Shown here one piece after another: positions 62,236-64,000 of a DNA stretch of 64,000 nucleotides (position 1 is its first letter; each line of letters begins with the position of its first letter). Position numbers and translations under genes: made by a program. Source of the DNA: Sunxiuqinia indica (GTDB lineage: Bacteria > Bacteroidota > Bacteroidia > Bacteroidales > Prolixibacteraceae); assembly GCF_009847015.1 (NCBI RefSeq), contig NZ_WVEM01000012.1, positions 62,001-126,000 of the forward strand, read 5' to 3'. Under the pieces are notes generated by a model. That model saw only the letters and a program-made list of their open reading frames with translations, was not told the origin of the DNA and ran no database searches.

Positions 62236-62916
62236 TTAAAGTTCGACGAAATCTTCGAGTAGCAAATTGGCTATTTTCTGTGCCTGCTCCTCTTCCATTT
62301 CTTTCGCCGAGTTCAGAAATTCGACACACCGTTCTTTCAAAAAATTACTTCGGTTGCCCACAATCAGCAAACTGCGGTAAATAATCTGCCCCAGTTCCGG
62401 ATCCTTAATCAGGGGAACAAGAACGTCAAAGAATGGCTCAAACATTTCATCAATGGCCTTTTTATCAACCATCGCAAGTCGTCCCATCAGGTGGAGGCCT
62501 GTAAACCGCACCAAATACTTTTTACCCCGGCACCACTCCAGCGCTTTCACATACGCAAATTTCGACGGCACAAACAAGTTGGAAACAGCCTGCTCGGCAA
62601 TCTCCGAAGTAGCAAAACTTTTCGTCCAAAAATCCAGTTGCTCTTCAGTCATCTTTTCAGGTTCATCCAACAAGGTTGCCATAATCATACTTTCGCGCCA
62701 CTGCTTATTCCAAAGTTTTAAGGCCAGCAAATGATTTTTGTCGTACTGCTTAGCCAGCTCACGCAACGAAATAATGGAAGCCCCCCAATTGATTTTATAC
62801 ACCAAACCCATGGCCTTCATTTGAGCGACCGTTTCTCCATTTTTCAAACGCCGTATTTTAGCAAGAATCTCTCGAAACTGCTTATCAACCGACGGATCAT
62901 CAATTAATATATCCAT
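62236..62916 (-). CDS. HEAT-repeat protein resembling DNA alkylation repair enzymes
   Basis: The 226-residue protein is almost all alpha-helical, with HEAT-like repeats: EILAKIRRLKNGETVAQMKAMGLVYKINWGASIISLRELAKQYDKNHLLALKLWNKQWRESMIMATLLDEPEKM. WTKSFATSEIAEQAVSNLFV and RFTGLHLMGRLAMVDKKAID follow. This matches the ALK/AlkD-like alkylation-repair superfamily in layout (the LALxLWxxxxRE(x)xxxAxLL stretch), but the catalytic Trp-Asp set of AlkD cannot be confirmed by eye, so a glycosylase activity is not claimed. The stop is one base from the flippase gene's end-to-start junction, so co-transcription is likely. Confidence 0.7.
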   Translation of the reverse strand: MDILIDDPSVDKQFREILAKIRRLKNGETVAQMKAMGLVYKINWGASIISLRELAKQYDKNHLLALKLWNKQWRESMIMATLLDEPEKMTEEQLDFWTKSFATSEIAEQAVSNLFVPSKFAYVKALEWCRGKKYLVRFTGLHLMGRLAMVDKKAIDEMFEPFFDVLVPLIKDPELGQIIYRSLLIVGNRSNFLKERCVEFLNSAKEMEEEQAQKIANLLLEDFVEL

Positions 62917-62917
62917 A

Positions 62918-64000
62918 TCAATAAATTACAAACTCAACCACGTAAAATAGAATTAGCAAAAGTAAGGAATAGATAAGGTGCCTGGAAATGTTCTGGTATT
63001 TTGTTATTGAAATATTCAATTTATTTTGAACGATAACAATCAAATACAGCTTTTCGAACAAGTAAGCGACCACCGTAGCATAGGCAACTCCGGCAATTCC
63101 CCAGAACTGAACAAACCAAAGGCTAAGCGAGACATTAAGCAACAACTCCCAAAACGATGCCCAGGCGATCGATTTTGTCTGCTTTAAACCGATCAGAAGT
63201 GTTTGAGGAAAAACCAACCGACTAACAATTAGCAACAAATAAATATTGAACACCGTAGCACTCTCGGCAAAATGGGAATTAAAAACTATGGGAAACAGCT
63301 CGTGACTAGCCAGCAACAAGCCCGCAGAAAGTGGGAACAGGTAATTTGCCAGACGAGTAGACTCTTTTTTAATTTTTGCAAGCGTTTCGGTCAGCAGGTC
63401 CTTATTCGACAATTCCGGTAACAGAGCATTACTAAACGCGTTGGCCAATAACAACACAAAAGGCAACTCGCGGGCACCATATCGGAATACTGCAAAAGCC
63501 GCCTCATCAAATTTTGAGGTAATAATAAATCCATCGACATATTGAGCTGAGCCCCCCAACAACGCAGATAAAATAAGAGGTGAAGAAAGCTTCAGATGCT
63601 CCTTAATAAATATCCATGAAAAGTGATTCTCCTGAGCACGCACAATCAGAAGCAGCAAATAAGCGTAGCGCATGAAAGCACCCAACACTAGTCCATACAA
63701 GGAGAATTGAATGGGCATTCCGAAAAAAGTTGGCAGGACAACTAAAAGCAGCAACACCAAAAAGCTGATACCACCATATAATACGATAGCACGAGTTCGA
63801 TTTCGCAACAAGAAAAAGTACTCAACCAAATTGGCAGGGACACTAAAAAACAGATAAGCCGACAACAGGTAGAGATAAGGGAATGAGGCAATACCAATAC
63901 TTTTGCCGACAACAGGCTGACTAACTACAACCAAAACTCCGATAACTAAAACTGTAAAAAAACTAATCAGCAAGAACGCATTGAAAACCGGAGATTGCGA
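62918..64000 (-). CDS. Polysaccharide/oligosaccharide flippase-like membrane protein (N-terminus outside window)
   Basis: The frame is open through base 64000, so the start lies beyond the right edge; an internal TTG at 63973 is not needed as a start. At least 360 residues are present with about ten spans. YLYLLSAYLFFSVPANLVEYFFLLRNRTRAIVLYGG, IVRAQENHFSWIFIKEHLKLSSPLILSALLGGSAQYVDGFIITSKFDEAAFAVFRYGAREL and FPQTLLIGLKQTKSIAWASFWELLLNVSLSLWFVQFWGIAGVAYATVVAYLFEKL are typical of the Wzx/MOP flippase superfamily, which moves lipid-linked sugars across the inner membrane. No glycosyltransferase genes are visible to tell which polymer it serves. The last codons end two bases before the HEAT gene starts. 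Confidence 0.82.
   Translation of the reverse strand, partial: SQSPVFNAFLLISFFTVLVIGVLVVVSQPVVGKSIGIASFPYLYLLSAYLFFSVPANLVEYFFLLRNRTRAIVLYGGISFLVLLLLVVLPTFFGMPIQFSLYGLVLGAFMRYAYLLLLIVRAQENHFSWIFIKEHLKLSSPLILSALLGGSAQYVDGFIITSKFDEAAFAVFRYGARELPFVLLLANAFSNALLPELSNKDLLTETLAKIKKESTRLANYLFPLSAGLLLASHELFPIVFNSHFAESATVFNIYLLLIVSRLVFPQTLLIGLKQTKSIAWASFWELLLNVSLSLWFVQFWGIAGVAYATVVAYLFEKLYLIVIVQNKLNISITKYQNISRHLIYSLLLLILFYVVEFVIY

Noticed and set aside
1-64000. Mobile elements, prophage, CRISPR arrays, tRNA and rRNA genes
   Set aside because: No transposase, integrase, terminal repeats, regularly spaced repeats or tRNA cloverleaf/T-loop sequence was recognised on reading both strands.

Overview
The window reads as chromosomal DNA of a Bacteroidota bacterium, most likely class Bacteroidia and close to the Marinilabiliales/Prolixibacteraceae (inference from gene content, no phylogeny run). 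Pointers are the leuA-leuC-leuD-leuA2-leuB order, a DUF2723 membrane protein, a DUF4492 gene ahead of cydA, a fused ccoNO, alternative complex III instead of a bc1 complex, a DUF6249/ECF sigma module, Bacteroidetes-type promoter motifs (TTTG and TAnnTTTG) and few clear Shine-Dalgarno sequences. I see no tRNA, rRNA, CRISPR array, insertion sequence or prophage.

Layout. 1-5.4 kb: a DUF2723 membrane protein cut by the left edge, an AcuI-type oxidoreductase, RluF, a cold-shock-domain protein with a long leader, and a secreted DUF1080 protein. 5.4-12.4 kb (minus strand): a leucine/branched-chain operon leuA-leuC-leuD-leuA2-(zinc-ribbon orphan)-leuB. It is preceded by an Ile/Leu-rich 21-residue leader peptide and a complete attenuator, which is the best regulatory find here. 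12.6-16.2 kb: an ECF sigma factor module, a lipocalin-like protein, a ZIP metal transporter and BirA. 16.3-22 kb: rsfS-ftsH-LUD-DUF2007-cdsA, then psd-pssA, i.e. membrane quality control and phosphatidylethanolamine synthesis.

22-51.6 kb is a respiratory island. It holds cytochrome bd (DUF4492-cydA-cydB and a 39-residue single-span protein missed by length cut-offs), cbb3 oxidase with its assembly factors (ccoI, ccoS, ccoNO, ccoQ, ccoP, ccoG, ccoH, a SafE-like protein), a SCO protein, an A2-type caa3 oxidase in the order I-III-IV-II, heme O synthase, a metal-binding lipoprotein, and alternative complex III (actABCD-F-E). Quinol electrons can go directly to bd, or through ACIII and cytochrome c to cbb3 and caa3. 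The copper and heme supply genes sit among the structural genes. Between the caa3 and act operons lies a more AT-rich stretch with an NmrA-like protein, a lone ATP-grasp enzyme and a small carboxypeptidase-regulatory-like secreted protein.

51.8-64 kb: an AI-2E family permease, two tandem LytTR response regulators without a kinase, Lon, a GlmU-like nucleotidyltransferase, ribosomal protein L31 type B, a tandem pair of GNAT-like paralogues, a Bax-inhibitor-1 protein, a HEAT-repeat DNA-alkylation-repair-like protein and a polysaccharide flippase cut by the right edge.

All calls come from reading the sequence and from family knowledge; no database search was run.
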